The notes below the pieces were generated by a model. That model saw only the letters and a list, made by a program, of their open reading frames with translations. It did no database searches and was not told where the DNA came from. Of a stretch of 16,126 nt of DNA, positions 7,292 to 15,821 are shown piece by piece (the stretch's first letter is position 1; the number at the start of each line of letters is the position of its first letter). This stretch comes from Paludibacter sp. GTDB taxonomy: Bacteria > Bacteroidota > Bacteroidia > Bacteroidales > Paludibacteraceae. The stretch covers positions 1-16,126 of the forward strand of contig JAUSNQ010000016.1 in assembly GCA_030655595.1 (NCBI GenBank), given 5' to 3'. Position numbers and translations under genes: made by a program.

Positions 7292-9133
7292 TTACTCTAC
7301 GGTAACTGATTTTGCTAAATTTCTGGGCTGATCCACATCACAACCTTTCACAACTGCAATGTGATAAGCCATTAACTGTAAGGGAATTGCAGCAAGAAGC
7401 GGAACCAAACACTCTTCTGTATCAGGAATTTCAATACAGTAGTCCGAAAGATTCTTAACTGTTTCATCTCCTTCTGTCACAATCGATATAATTTTACCTT
7501 TTCTGGCTTTTATTTCTTGAATATTGCTTACTACTTTATCATACATCCCTGAACTTGGAGCAATTACAACAACCGGCATTTCCTGACTGATTAAAGCAAT
7601 CGGACCATGTTTCATTTCTGCAGCAGGATATCCTTCAGCATGGATATAAGATATTTCTTTGAGTTTTAGTGCGCCTTCCAATGCCACAGGAAAATTATAT
7701 CCCCTACCCAGGTAAATGAAATTTTGTGCATAGGTAAAAGTCTTCGCAAATTGACCAATCATTTCATTTTGATTCAACAGCTTTTTCATTTTTTCAGGAA
7801 TTGCCCCCAATCCCCTAACGATTCGCAAGTAATTATCTTCACTGATGGTTTTCTTTTCCTTTCCTATCATCAAAGCAAGCATTGTTAAGACCGTTACCTG
7901 AGCTGTAAATGCCTTTGTAGATGCAACACCAATTTCAGGTCCCACGTGCGTGTATGCGCCTGAATGCGTATTGCGCGGAATCGATGAACCTACAACGTTA
8001 CAAATACCAAAAATAAACGCACCCTGAGATTTAGCTAATTCAATTGCAGCCAGTGTATCTGCAGTCTCGCCTGACTGGGAAATTGCAATAACCACATCGT
8101 TCGGATAGATCACCGGTTTGCGGTATCTGAATTCAGAAGAATATTCAACTTCAACCGGAATTCTGGCAAACTCCTCAATGACATACATGCCGATCAATCC
8201 GGCATGCCAGGAAGTCCCACAAGCAGTAATGATAATTCTTCCGGCATTGACAAATTTATCTTTATTATCGATAAAACCCGATAAAGTCACATTATTTTCA
8301 TCCACATTCACCCTACCCCGCATTGAATCAGCCAATGTTTTGGGCTGTTCGAAAATCTCTTTGAGCATGAAGTGCTGAAAACCACCTTTTTCCAACTGAT
8401 TAAGAGTCATTTCCAACTTTTTAACTTCGGGAGTTTTTTCGACATTGGAAATTGTTTTGATTCTCATCCCGTTGCCCCTGTTGAGCGTAACAATTTCTTC
8501 TTCTCCTATATACACCACTTTATCCGTGTATTCAATGATGGGAGTTGCATCAGAAGCCAAAAAATACTCATTTTCACCAACACCCACAACCAATGGAGAA
8601 CCTTTACGAGCTGCAACGATGATATCCGGCTGATCTTTTTCGAGCACTGCAATGGCGTAAGCACCAATAACCTGATTTAATGCTAATTGGACAGCTGTTG
8701 ATAAATCAACCTGATTGGATTTCTTGATAAATTCGATTAACTGAATCAAAACCTCTGTATCGGTATCGCTCTGAAAACTATATCCATTTTTAATTAATCC
8801 TTCTTTCAGTACAGCATAATTTTCAATGATTCCATTGTGGATAATCGCCAGTTCTTCAGATTGAGAGTAATGTGGATGTGCATTAACAGTGTTAGGTTCG
8901 CCATGAGTTGCCCAACGGGTGTGAGCAATACCAATCGTTCCTGATATATCTTTTTGTTCGGCAAACTGAACTAAATCAGCCACTTTACCTTTTGCTTTGT
9001 AAACATTTAATTTTCCATGATGCATCAGGGCAATTCCTGCGCTGTCGTACCCCCTATACTCCAATCTTTGAAGTCCTTTTATCAATATAGGATAAGCTTC
9101 TCTATAGCCTATATAACCAACTATTCCACACAT
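7292..9133 (-). CDS. glmS: Glutamine--fructose-6-phosphate aminotransferase (isomerising)
   Basis: It makes glucosamine-6-phosphate from fructose-6-phosphate and glutamine, the first step to UDP-GlcNAc for peptidoglycan, lipid A and surface glycans. At 613 aa it has the usual length. The N-terminus 'MCGIVGYIG' gives the Cys2 nucleophile, with 'RLEYRGYDSAGIA', 'HTRWATHG' and 'HNGIIEN' of the glutaminase domain. Two SIS domains follow, with 'CGTSWHAG' and 'SQSGETADTL' in the first and 'LGRGYNFPVALEGALKLKE' plus 'EMKHGP' in the second. The canonical C-terminus 'DQPRNLAKSVTVE' is intact. I see no glmS ribozyme-like leader: only 23 nt separate it from dapL, which suggests cotranscription. Next to dapL it forms a small cell-wall precursor pair. 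Confidence 0.97.
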   Translation of the reverse strand: MCGIVGYIGYREAYPILIKGLQRLEYRGYDSAGIALMHHGKLNVYKAKGKVADLVQFAEQKDISGTIGIAHTRWATHGEPNTVNAHPHYSQSEELAIIHNGIIENYAVLKEGLIKNGYSFQSDTDTEVLIQLIEFIKKSNQVDLSTAVQLALNQVIGAYAIAVLEKDQPDIIVAARKGSPLVVGVGENEYFLASDATPIIEYTDKVVYIGEEEIVTLNRGNGMRIKTISNVEKTPEVKKLEMTLNQLEKGGFQHFMLKEIFEQPKTLADSMRGRVNVDENNVTLSGFIDNKDKFVNAGRIIITACGTSWHAGLIGMYVIEEFARIPVEVEYSSEFRYRKPVIYPNDVVIAISQSGETADTLAAIELAKSQGAFIFGICNVVGSSIPRNTHSGAYTHVGPEIGVASTKAFTAQVTVLTMLALMIGKEKKTISEDNYLRIVRGLGAIPEKMKKLLNQNEMIGQFAKTFTYAQNFIYLGRGYNFPVALEGALKLKEISYIHAEGYPAAEMKHGPIALISQEMPVVVIAPSSGMYDKVVSNIQEIKARKGKIISIVTEGDETVKNLSDYCIEIPDTEECLVPLLAAIPLQLMAYHIAVVKGCDVDQPRNLAKSVTVE

Positions 9134-9156
9134 ATTTTTCTAAGTTAAATACAATT

Positions 9157-10383
9157 TTACAAACGATTACTTAATCTGTTTAATGCTATTTTTGTCTCCT
9201 CATAACTGCTAAATCCTCCAAAACGCATATAACCTTCACCCTCATGACCGAATACGATACCGGGAGTTCCCACAATTTGAAAATCCTGAAGCAATTGCTG
9301 AAAGAATTTCCACGAGGATTGATTATCAGGGTTTTTGAACCAAACATAAGGAGAGTTTATTCCTCCATAGACTTTCAAACCCGACTCAATCAATTGTTCT
9401 CTGATCATGCGGGTATTGGTCATATAATAATTAATTAGTTGTTGCACTTCCTGCTGTCCTTTTTTTGAAAAAATAGCCTCGGCGCCACGTTGAACAATAT
9501 ATGATATGCCATTTGTATAATTTGCATTCCGTCGGCTCCACAATTTCATCAACTGAACTGATTCACCCAAACGGGTATGCACAATCAATTCTTTCGGAAA
9601 AATGGAAAATCCACAGCGAATACCTGTAAATCCGGCACTTTTTGAAAAACTTCTAATTTCGATTGCCACCTTTTTGGCGTTTTTAATTTCATAGATGCTC
9701 CTCGGCACATCCTTCTCAGTAATGAAAGCTTGATATGCTGCATCGAAAATAATGATGCTGTCGTGTTCCAGCGCATAATCGACCCACATTTTCATTTCAG
9801 TCTTTGAGATTGTTGTGCCTGTAGGGTTATTTGGACTGCACAAATAAATGATATCTACCTTATCAGTAGGTAATTCCGGAATAAAACCGGTCTCTTCATT
9901 ACACTTCAAATAAACAACATTGCTCCATTTTTGTTCATCATTCAAGAAACCGGCACGACCACTCATGATGGTTGCATTTTCATAAACAGGATAGACAGGA
10001 TCGGCAATAGCAATGATATTATCTCTACCTAATACATGTCCGATATTACCGATGTCCGATTTGGCTCCGTCATTTATAAAAACAGTCTCCTTTTCGAGGT
10101 TGATTCCTTTTGTACGGTAATCTTTTACAATTTTATCTATCAGGAAATCATAACCTTGAGGCGGACTATAACCTCTGAAAGTATCAACCTGTGCCATATC
10201 ATCGATGGCAGCATGCATGGCTTTAATGACTTCTTCGGGAAGTGGACGGGTTACATCCCCTATTCCCAAATGTATCAATTTAGCTTGAGGATGAAGCACT
10301 TTATAGGCATTTACACGCTTATCTATATCGTCGAAACAATAGATCTCGGGAGTTTTAAGATAATTTTCGTTTGCTAATGCCAT
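9157..10383 (-). CDS. dapL: LL-diaminopimelate aminotransferase
   Basis: PLP enzyme (class I/II aminotransferase fold) that converts tetrahydrodipicolinate directly to LL-diaminopimelate using glutamate, bypassing the succinylase and acetylase branches of lysine and peptidoglycan synthesis. At 408 aa it has the family length. Key residues visible: 'GIGDVTRPLP' (40-49), 'FRGYSPPQGYD' (69-79), 'CSPNNPTGT' (182-190), 'FDAAYQAF' (213-220) and the PLP-binding lysine in 'SFSKSAGFTG' (Lys248). The glycine-rich C-terminus 'RFGGFSS' carries the Arg that should bind the substrate carboxylate. It is the first gene of the six-gene minus-strand run. Presence of dapL is consistent with Bacteroidetes. Confidence 0.95.
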   Translation of the reverse strand: MALANENYLKTPEIYCFDDIDKRVNAYKVLHPQAKLIHLGIGDVTRPLPEEVIKAMHAAIDDMAQVDTFRGYSPPQGYDFLIDKIVKDYRTKGINLEKETVFINDGAKSDIGNIGHVLGRDNIIAIADPVYPVYENATIMSGRAGFLNDEQKWSNVVYLKCNEETGFIPELPTDKVDIIYLCSPNNPTGTTISKTEMKMWVDYALEHDSIIIFDAAYQAFITEKDVPRSIYEIKNAKKVAIEIRSFSKSAGFTGIRCGFSIFPKELIVHTRLGESVQLMKLWSRRNANYTNGISYIVQRGAEAIFSKKGQQEVQQLINYYMTNTRMIREQLIESGLKVYGGINSPYVWFKNPDNQSSWKFFQQLLQDFQIVGTPGIVFGHEGEGYMRFGGFSSYEETKIALNRLSNRL

Positions 10384-10424
10384 TTATAAACTGTGAATGA
10401 TACAATTTCTGTTAAGTGAAAACG

Positions 10425-10440
10425 AATGCAAAATTGCATT
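10425..10440 (-). promoter_or_regulatory. Inverted repeat with a weak -7 box upstream of dapL
   Basis: AATGCAA-AA-TTGCATT is a 7-bp inverted repeat with a 2-nt centre. On the minus strand it contains CAATTTTG (10429-10436), a one-mismatch version of TAnnTTTG, with only TTTT near the -33 spacing. It lies in the 106-nt gap before dapL, where a promoter for the operon is expected. The match is weak. Confidence 0.3.
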
Positions 10441-10489
10441 ATTTTTTTTAATTGAGAAAATTAGGAAAACATAAAAAACTATTTATCCA

Positions 10490-11470
10490 TTAAATTTTCA
10501 CCAGGGTTCGACCTTTTAATTTACCTGATAGAATTAACTGGATTGCTTTAGGAAGTTCAGATAAAGATACTTCATTGTACAAATTCATCAAATTATCAGG
10601 CTTCAAATCATTGGCAAGCTTTTCCCACAATATTTTCCTTGAGATTAAAGGATAATTTTGAGAAGAAACACCAATCAACGAAACCCCTCTCAAAATAAAA
10701 GGGAAAACATTCAAATCGAGTTTTGTGCCGCCAACACTTCCACAGGTCGTAACTACGCCTAATGGTTTCAAGGACTTGATGATTTTAACTAATATATGTC
10801 CCCCCACTGTATCAATTGCACCTGAATATTGAGCAGACAAAATTGGTTTATCTTCAATTTTCTCAAAATCATTGCGTGAAATAATTTCGGTTACACCCAA
10901 TGAGGTCAAAAAATCATGCTCATGTTCTTTACCAGAAATTGCTACAGATTGATATCCACATTTAGTCAACATCGACAAAGCCATTGAACCAACACCTCCT
11001 GTTGCACCCGAAACAATAATTTTTCCATCTTCCGGCTTAACCAATTCGGTCAGACGAAGCAATGATATACCCGCTGTAAATCCAGCAGTACCAATAATCA
11101 TCGCCTCTTTCAAGGTCAGCCCCTCCGGCAATTTGATTACCCAATCGGCAGGAACACGGATATATTCACCAAAACCACCCGGGGTATTCATTCCCAAATC
11201 ATATCCAGTTACAATTACTTCTTGTCCAGCTTGATAATCAGCACATGCAGATGATATGACGATACCAGCAGCATCAATTCCCGGTGTATGCGGATATTTT
11301 TTGGTAACGCCTTTATTGCCGGATGCCGACAAAGCATCTTTATAATTCAGGGATGAATATTTTACTTGAATGAGCACTTCGCCAGAAGGCAAGTGTTTTG
11401 TATCAAGATTTTTAATTTCTGAAATATACTTTTCTTCAGACTCTTCAACTACTAAAGCCTTGTATAACAT
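10490..11470 (-). CDS. YhdH/YhfP (AcuI-like) NADPH-dependent quinone/acryloyl-CoA oxidoreductase
   Basis: A 326-aa zinc-independent medium-chain dehydrogenase/reductase. I start it at the ATG at 11468-11470 ('MLYKALVVEE'): the frame upstream opens only with a TTG at 11516-11518 and would run across the terminator hairpin at 11501-11523. Visible motifs: 'SSLNYKDAL' (39-47), 'PHTPGIDAAG' (60-69), 'GTAGFTAG' (127-134) and the NADPH loop 'GATGGVGSMA' (155-164). No structural or catalytic zinc-ligand cysteines of alcohol dehydrogenases are seen. Characterised relatives reduce acrylyl-CoA (AcuI) or show quinone-reductase activity; the substrate here cannot be told. It is probably transcribed separately from bactofilin, and 106 nt separate it from dapL. 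Confidence 0.88.
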   Translation of the reverse strand: MLYKALVVEESEEKYISEIKNLDTKHLPSGEVLIQVKYSSLNYKDALSASGNKGVTKKYPHTPGIDAAGIVISSACADYQAGQEVIVTGYDLGMNTPGGFGEYIRVPADWVIKLPEGLTLKEAMIIGTAGFTAGISLLRLTELVKPEDGKIIVSGATGGVGSMALSMLTKCGYQSVAISGKEHEHDFLTSLGVTEIISRNDFEKIEDKPILSAQYSGAIDTVGGHILVKIIKSLKPLGVVTTCGSVGGTKLDLNVFPFILRGVSLIGVSSQNYPLISRKILWEKLANDLKPDNLMNLYNEVSLSELPKAIQLILSGKLKGRTLVKI

Positions 11471-11490
11471 TGGACAGCGTATTATCGTGT

Positions 11491-11523
11491 AAAAATTAAA
11501 AAGCGCTGAAAAAATCAACGCTT
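11491..11523 (-). terminator. Rho-independent terminator after bactofilin
   Basis: On the minus strand AAGCGTTGA - TTTTT - TCAGCGCTT (11523 down to 11501) forms a 9-bp stem with one G-U pair and a 5-nt loop, followed by TTTAATTTTT. It begins about 4 nt past the bactofilin stop at 11528, so bactofilin is probably monocistronic, or at least partly insulated from the oxidoreductase. Confidence 0.75.
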
Positions 11524-11527
11524 CTAT

Positions 11528-11887
11528 TTATTCAGTGGCAACATTGTCTTTCATGGAACAATTCCCATTGAAAACAGCGTTGGGTTCCACAACGAGTATC
11601 TTGGTTTTGATATTGCCGGTAACATTTGCTGTAGACCTTAAGGTGAGCGTTTCGGTTGCTAAAATATCGCCCAAAACAGTTCCAATAATTTCGGCATTAG
11701 CACAAGAAATTTTGCCTTTCAATATCCCCGTACCACCAATGACTACTTTACCTTTACACAGCATGTCACCCTTCACTTCTCCATCTATTCGAAAATCATT
11801 CTCGGAAGTAATATTGCCAGTAATGATACTTCCTTGTGTTAAAGCGTTGTGAGTTGATCCTGAATTGTTTGTAGTTTCTTTTGCCAT
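11528..11887 (-). CDS. Bactofilin (polymer-forming cytoskeletal protein)
   Basis: A 119-aa DUF583/bactofilin protein. I start it at the ATG at 11885-11887 ('MAKETTNN'); the frame has another ATG at 11981-11983, but that extension would span a promoter-like box (11924-11931). After a short disordered tail, the body from about residue 17 is the bactofilin beta-helix: repeated short strands rich in Ile/Val and Gly ('GSIITGNITSENDFRIDGEV', 'GDMLCKGKVVIGGTG', 'GKISCANAEIIGTVLGDI'), with no membrane segment. Bactofilins polymerise without nucleotide into filaments that scaffold cell-shape, polysaccharide or envelope machinery. There is no M23 peptidase neighbour, unlike many bactofilin loci; instead it lies divergent from a polysaccharide cluster. 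Confidence 0.92.
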   Translation of the reverse strand: MAKETTNNSGSTHNALTQGSIITGNITSENDFRIDGEVKGDMLCKGKVVIGGTGILKGKISCANAEIIGTVLGDILATETLTLRSTANVTGNIKTKILVVEPNAVFNGNCSMKDNVATE

Positions 11888-11923
11888 AACGGATTTTAAT
11901 GATAAAAATGATAAAAATGCCCC

Positions 11924-11931
11924 CAAAATTA
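11924..11931 (-). promoter_or_regulatory. Candidate -7 element for bactofilin
   Basis: The minus strand reads TAATTTTG (TAnnTTTG match). The base run 19 nt upstream is T-rich but lacks the G of TTTG. A start site near 11917 would leave a leader of about 30 nt to the ATG at 11887, supporting the shorter bactofilin start. Confidence 0.45.
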
Positions 11932-11968
11932 CAATTTTCTTTTGAAATAGAAAAATTATACCTGAAAT

Positions 11969-12000
11969 TATGGAAGTATCCATTAAATACTGTATTTTTG
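11969..12000 (+). promoter_or_regulatory. Candidate promoter of the polysaccharide operon
   Basis: Plus strand: TATG (11969-11972, one mismatch from TTTG), a 20-nt spacer, then TATTTTTG (11993-12000, full TAnnTTTG match). Transcription would start near 12006, about 34 nt before the ATG at 12040. No long untranslated leader is left in this window for an UpxY-type antitermination control. Confidence 0.5.
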
Positions 12001-12039
12001 TTTAAAATTTAATCAGAAAATCAGCACTTTTTCTTAATT

Positions 12040-12921
12040 ATGGTGATCAAACATTTATCACACAAAACAATTGATTGCAACAAATGGGATGAAGCTATCT
12101 CTGAGGCATCGAACAGTCTGATATATGCTAATTCCTGGTATCTTGATATAATCTCTCCAAATTGGGATGCATTGATAAGTGATGATTACCAATATGTTTT
12201 ACCGATTCCCATTAAAAGAAAATATAAAATTCCTTATATCGTTCAACCCCCGTTGGCGCAGCAATTGGGCATTTTCTCAAGCAGACCCATTACCCCGGAC
12301 ATCATCCGGCATTTCATTCAGAAACTTCCATCTTACAGCTATGAATTGAATTTGAATTATCAAAACTATCTTCCTGGATTGCGTGAATTACCCAATTACA
12401 TATTGAATTTAAGCAAATCGTATAAAGAATTGGTTCAAAACTACTCAAAAAATACAATCAGGAATATTGAAAAAGCTCATAATTTAAAACTTACAATTAT
12501 CCATGATATAAGTTTAGGATCATTTATACACTTTTATCAGCAGACAAGCAAAACGTATAAATCGATAGATTCTGATTGTCTGAAGAAGCTCATTGATGCG
12601 GGACAGAAACATTGTTCCTTTAAATTAAGCGGAGTATTTGATCATACTGATGAGATGATAGCAGCGTTGTGTTATACTGAATTCAATCAACGGATTACTT
12701 ATCTTGTGCCAGTCTCCAACGAGACTGGAAAACAAAATTTTGCCATGTTTTACTTAGTTGATGATATTATCAAACAGGAAGCAGGAGAAGACAAAATACT
12801 TGACTTTGAAGGATCAAAGATTGAAGGAATTGCTCGTTTTTACAAAGGCTTCGGCGCAAAGAATCAACCCTATTACATACTAAAGAAGTTAAGGCCTTCG
12901 TTCTTAATTGGAAGAATATAA
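12040..12921 (+). CDS. FemAB/GNAT-like acyltransferase of a polysaccharide locus
   Basis: A 293-aa protein with no signal peptide or membrane segment. It resembles the FemAB-like/GNAT_6-type proteins found in Bacteroidetes surface-glycan loci: an N-terminal half with 'YANSWYLDIISPNWDALI' (29-46), a central 'NTIRNIEKAHN' helix, and a conserved C-terminal block with 'LDFEGSKIEGIARFYKGFGA' (254-273), in which an acyl-donor-binding fold would end. FemAB members transfer amino acids from aminoacyl-tRNA, GNATs transfer acyl groups from acyl-CoA; a role in decorating an amino sugar of the glycan is likely but the donor is unknown. It is the first gene of the plus-strand run, with an 18-nt gap to the glycosyltransferase. 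Confidence 0.7.
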   Translation: MVIKHLSHKTIDCNKWDEAISEASNSLIYANSWYLDIISPNWDALISDDYQYVLPIPIKRKYKIPYIVQPPLAQQLGIFSSRPITPDIIRHFIQKLPSYSYELNLNYQNYLPGLRELPNYILNLSKSYKELVQNYSKNTIRNIEKAHNLKLTIIHDISLGSFIHFYQQTSKTYKSIDSDCLKKLIDAGQKHCSFKLSGVFDHTDEMIAALCYTEFNQRITYLVPVSNETGKQNFAMFYLVDDIIKQEAGEDKILDFEGSKIEGIARFYKGFGAKNQPYYILKKLRPSFLIGRI

Positions 12922-12939
12922 TGAATAGTTTATTGCATC

Positions 12940-14106
12940 ATGATTAAAGTTCTATTTTTATCAGCATGGTATCCCAACAGATACGATGCAATGGCTGGTT
13001 TATTTGTACGAAAACATGCTGAGGCGGTGAGTTTGTATTGTGATGTGAAAGTGTTGTATGTACATGGGGATAAGCATATAACTGAAATTGAAATTATTAA
13101 ACAAAATTTCAATAAAGTGGAAGAATATATTATTTATTTTCCTGAAAATAACAAAGGCGTATTGAGGAGAATTCACAAAATGTTCTCTTACATAAAAGCA
13201 ATTCGAATAGGAATTCAAACAATAAAAAAAACATCTGGACTTCCGGATATTGTCCATGTAAACATTCTTACAAGGTCTGGGATTCTTGCTTATTGGTTAA
13301 AAAAATCAAAGAATATTCCTTATATTATTACAGAACATTGGACAAGATATTTGCCTTCACGAAGGTCATATTCGGGTATTCTTAGAAAATTTATCACTAA
13401 ACTGATCGTAAAAAACGCATCAGCAGTATTGCCTGTTTCTGAAGATTTAAAAAACGCCATGATATCACATCATTTAATAAATAATAATTATCAAGTAGTA
13501 AATAATGTAGTAGAAGATATCTTTTTTGAAAATCATAGGAATTCAGTAAAACACATAAAAAATATTTTACATGTTTCATGCTTTGATGATAATCAAAAAA
13601 ATATTACTGGAATACTGAGGGTAATTGCAAAATTAACTACCCTTAGAGATGATTTTAGGATTGTTATTGTCGGTACAGGCATAGATTTCAATTCAATTAT
13701 TCAGTATTCAGAGACTCTAAATATTCCTTCAGAATTTATTCTTTTTACAGGTGAACTCTCGCCTTCTGAAGTTGCTGATGAATTTTTTCATTGTGATTTT
13801 TTTCTCATGTTCTCGAATCACGAAAATTCTCCGGTAGTAATAAGTGAAAGTCTGTCGTGCGGAAAACCTGTTTTAAGTTCTGATGTAGGTGGAATTTCAG
13901 AACATGTGAATGAGTCGAATGGTATTTTGATAAAAGCTAAGGATGAAAATGCATTGTTGGAGGAAATGATTTACATGCTTGATCATTTTCAGGAATATGA
14001 TGCCATGAAAATAAAAGAACAAGCAAAAGAGAAATTCAGTTATAAATTGGTTGGTTCTGAAATATTTAATTCATATAAAAAGGCATTAACAAAAAAAATC
14101 AAATAA
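12940..14106 (+). CDS. GT4-family glycosyltransferase
   Basis: A 388-aa GT-B fold glycosyltransferase. The N-terminal acceptor domain begins 'MIKVLFLSAWYPNRYDAMAGLF', with 'HVNILTRSG' (106-114) and 'ITEHWTRY' (130-137). The C-terminal nucleotide-sugar domain shows 'LHVSCFDDNQKN' (210-221), 'VIVGTG' (242-247), 'FTGELSP' (269-275) and the GT4 E-x7-E pair (Glu295 and Glu303), followed by 'GKPVLSSDVGGISE' (308-321). It should add one sugar to a lipid-linked repeat unit at the inner membrane face, using a nucleotide sugar with retention of configuration. The specific sugar cannot be told. Its stop codon shares one base with the start of the next gene (TAATG at 14104-14108), implying translational coupling. 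Confidence 0.88.
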   Translation: MIKVLFLSAWYPNRYDAMAGLFVRKHAEAVSLYCDVKVLYVHGDKHITEIEIIKQNFNKVEEYIIYFPENNKGVLRRIHKMFSYIKAIRIGIQTIKKTSGLPDIVHVNILTRSGILAYWLKKSKNIPYIITEHWTRYLPSRRSYSGILRKFITKLIVKNASAVLPVSEDLKNAMISHHLINNNYQVVNNVVEDIFFENHRNSVKHIKNILHVSCFDDNQKNITGILRVIAKLTTLRDDFRIVIVGTGIDFNSIIQYSETLNIPSEFILFTGELSPSEVADEFFHCDFFLMFSNHENSPVVISESLSCGKPVLSSDVGGISEHVNESNGILIKAKDENALLEEMIYMLDHFQEYDAMKIKEQAKEKFSYKLVGSEIFNSYKKALTKKIK

Positions 14107-15821
14107 TGCACGGATTTATTTCAATAATTTCTTTAAAGAAAGATATTCTACCCATAGAATTTCAGTGGAAACCTTTATTTGAGTTTCAACCTGTCCACAT
14201 TAAACGCAATTTTACAAGCGGGAATTTTCAAACTGAACAATTTACTTCTGAAAAATTTCTTTCCGATAAACTCTGGATTAACAATGAAGATTTCTTTATT
14301 GTTACAGATGGCCTTATAACTAATATTGACGTTTTGTTTAAAAAACATAAAGTTGATGATTATGAATCACTTATAAGAATAATTTCAACTCAAGATGAGG
14401 ATTTTTTCAAACAATTTACAGGCAATTTTGTAGGTTTTTTCTATAATAAAAATAATAATTACTATACCGCATTTAACAATCACACAGCAACAAAAAAATT
14501 ATTTTATTTTTCTAACGAGGATTACTATATTTTTTCAACTGACTTGTATACTTTGAGTAAAACACTGGAGAAACTTGAAATAAAAAAAACCTTAGATATA
14601 GAAGCTTCATATCTCCTACTAACAAGTGGTTTTATGCATGATGATTATACCCTAATAAAAGAAGTTAAACAAATAAGAGCAGGAGAATACGCATTGTTTG
14701 ATCAAAAGAAACTACATCTAAGATTTTACTTTCATCTCAAAGATATACAGGAAAACACAGATAACGAGAAAGTAATCATTGAAAAATTAGATATTTTATT
14801 TAAGGAGGCCATAAGATCTGAATTTGAATTTGAAAAAAGCAGGAATTATACTCCCTTAACTACTTTGAGCGGTGGACTTGATTCGAGAATGGTAGCACTT
14901 ACAGCATTTGATCTCAATTATCGCAACCAGATTATGTTTAATTTTAGCGAAAAAGGGTATGCAGATGAAATAATTGCATCTGAGATTGCGAAATCATATC
15001 ACTTACCAATCTTTCAAGTACATTTATCTCCTGAAAGTTTACTTGCAATTGATGATGTCGTACAAGTTAATGATGGTTTGAATATTTATACCGGAATTAG
15101 TCATGTTCTTGAAGCTTTAAAAAAAATAACTGATACTCAAATTGGTATGATTCATACAGGTATGATAGGTGATGCTGTTTTAGGAAGCTATCTTTCAAGT
15201 AGACAAGAAGTTAAATCTAAAATTTCTGACGGACTATTTTCAAATGGATTATTGAATAAAGCTGCAAATATCATTGAGAAATCAATTTCAAAGTATAGAA
15301 ATGAAGAACTTTACAAATTTTACAACCGCGCTTTTCTTGGAATAAACACAGGCTTCCTATACTTTAGTTTAATTGCGGAAGCTTCTTCTCCATTTTTATA
15401 CCCTGACTTTATTTCATATGCCCATTCTATTCCAAAGAAATTCAATTACAAAGAAAAAATATATATTGATTGGATAAACAAGAAACACCCTGAATATGCG
15501 AGCTTTACATGGGAGAGTATTGGTGGAAAACCTACAAATAATAAAATAATTCGCTTTATATACAGGCTGAAACGTGCAATAATAAAACGTTTGCCAATAA
15601 AGAGTATTTGGAAAAACAATATGAACCCGGAACAACTTTGGTACGATGAAAATCCGAAAGTAAAACAATATCTAGATAATTATTACAGTTTAAATATTGC
15701 TGATTTTATTACAGAGCCTGAATTGATGAATGATATGGTTCAACTCTATGATAAGGGGAATATAACTGAAAAAACGCAGGTACTTACTTTACTTGCTGCA
15801 TACAAACTGTTATTCAGATGA
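14106..15821 (+). CDS. Asparagine-synthetase-like protein, glutaminase domain degenerate
   Basis: A 571-aa AsnB-like protein in a glycan operon. The C-terminal ATP-pyrophosphatase domain looks active: 'LSGGLDSRM' P-loop (254-262) and 'GMIGDAVLGSY' (352-362). The N-terminal Ntn domain is recognisable in outline but looks dead: the protein starts 'MHGFISI', so His2 replaces the nucleophile Cys2; the glutamine-binding 'NGEIYN' of AsnB reads 'DGLITN' (68-73), and the usual 'FGxKPLYY' reads 'ATKKLFYF' (128-135). It should adenylate a carboxylate and amidate it with free ammonia or another amine; in surface-glycan loci the acceptor is often a uronic acid (inference). It overlaps its neighbours by 1 nt and 4 nt, so it is within one operon. 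Confidence 0.82.
   Translation: MHGFISIISLKKDILPIEFQWKPLFEFQPVHIKRNFTSGNFQTEQFTSEKFLSDKLWINNEDFFIVTDGLITNIDVLFKKHKVDDYESLIRIISTQDEDFFKQFTGNFVGFFYNKNNNYYTAFNNHTATKKLFYFSNEDYYIFSTDLYTLSKTLEKLEIKKTLDIEASYLLLTSGFMHDDYTLIKEVKQIRAGEYALFDQKKLHLRFYFHLKDIQENTDNEKVIIEKLDILFKEAIRSEFEFEKSRNYTPLTTLSGGLDSRMVALTAFDLNYRNQIMFNFSEKGYADEIIASEIAKSYHLPIFQVHLSPESLLAIDDVVQVNDGLNIYTGISHVLEALKKITDTQIGMIHTGMIGDAVLGSYLSSRQEVKSKISDGLFSNGLLNKAANIIEKSISKYRNEELYKFYNRAFLGINTGFLYFSLIAEASSPFLYPDFISYAHSIPKKFNYKEKIYIDWINKKHPEYASFTWESIGGKPTNNKIIRFIYRLKRAIIKRLPIKSIWKNNMNPEQLWYDENPKVKQYLDNYYSLNIADFITEPELMNDMVQLYDKGNITEKTQVLTLLAAYKLLFR

Noticed and set aside
9134..9156. glmS ribozyme or riboswitch upstream of glmS
   Set aside because: The gap to dapL is only 23 nt, far too short for a glmS ribozyme, and no core motif is seen.
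11471..11518. Upstream extension of the YhdH-type reading frame
   Set aside because: It opens only with TTG, runs through a terminator hairpin, and the family N-terminus fits the ATG at 11470.
11888..11983. N-terminal extension of the bactofilin frame to an ATG at 11983, giving a hydrophobic stretch that could pass as a membrane anchor
   Set aside because: The extension spans a good -7 promoter match (11924-11931), and bactofilins normally begin with a short polar tail such as the one at 11887.
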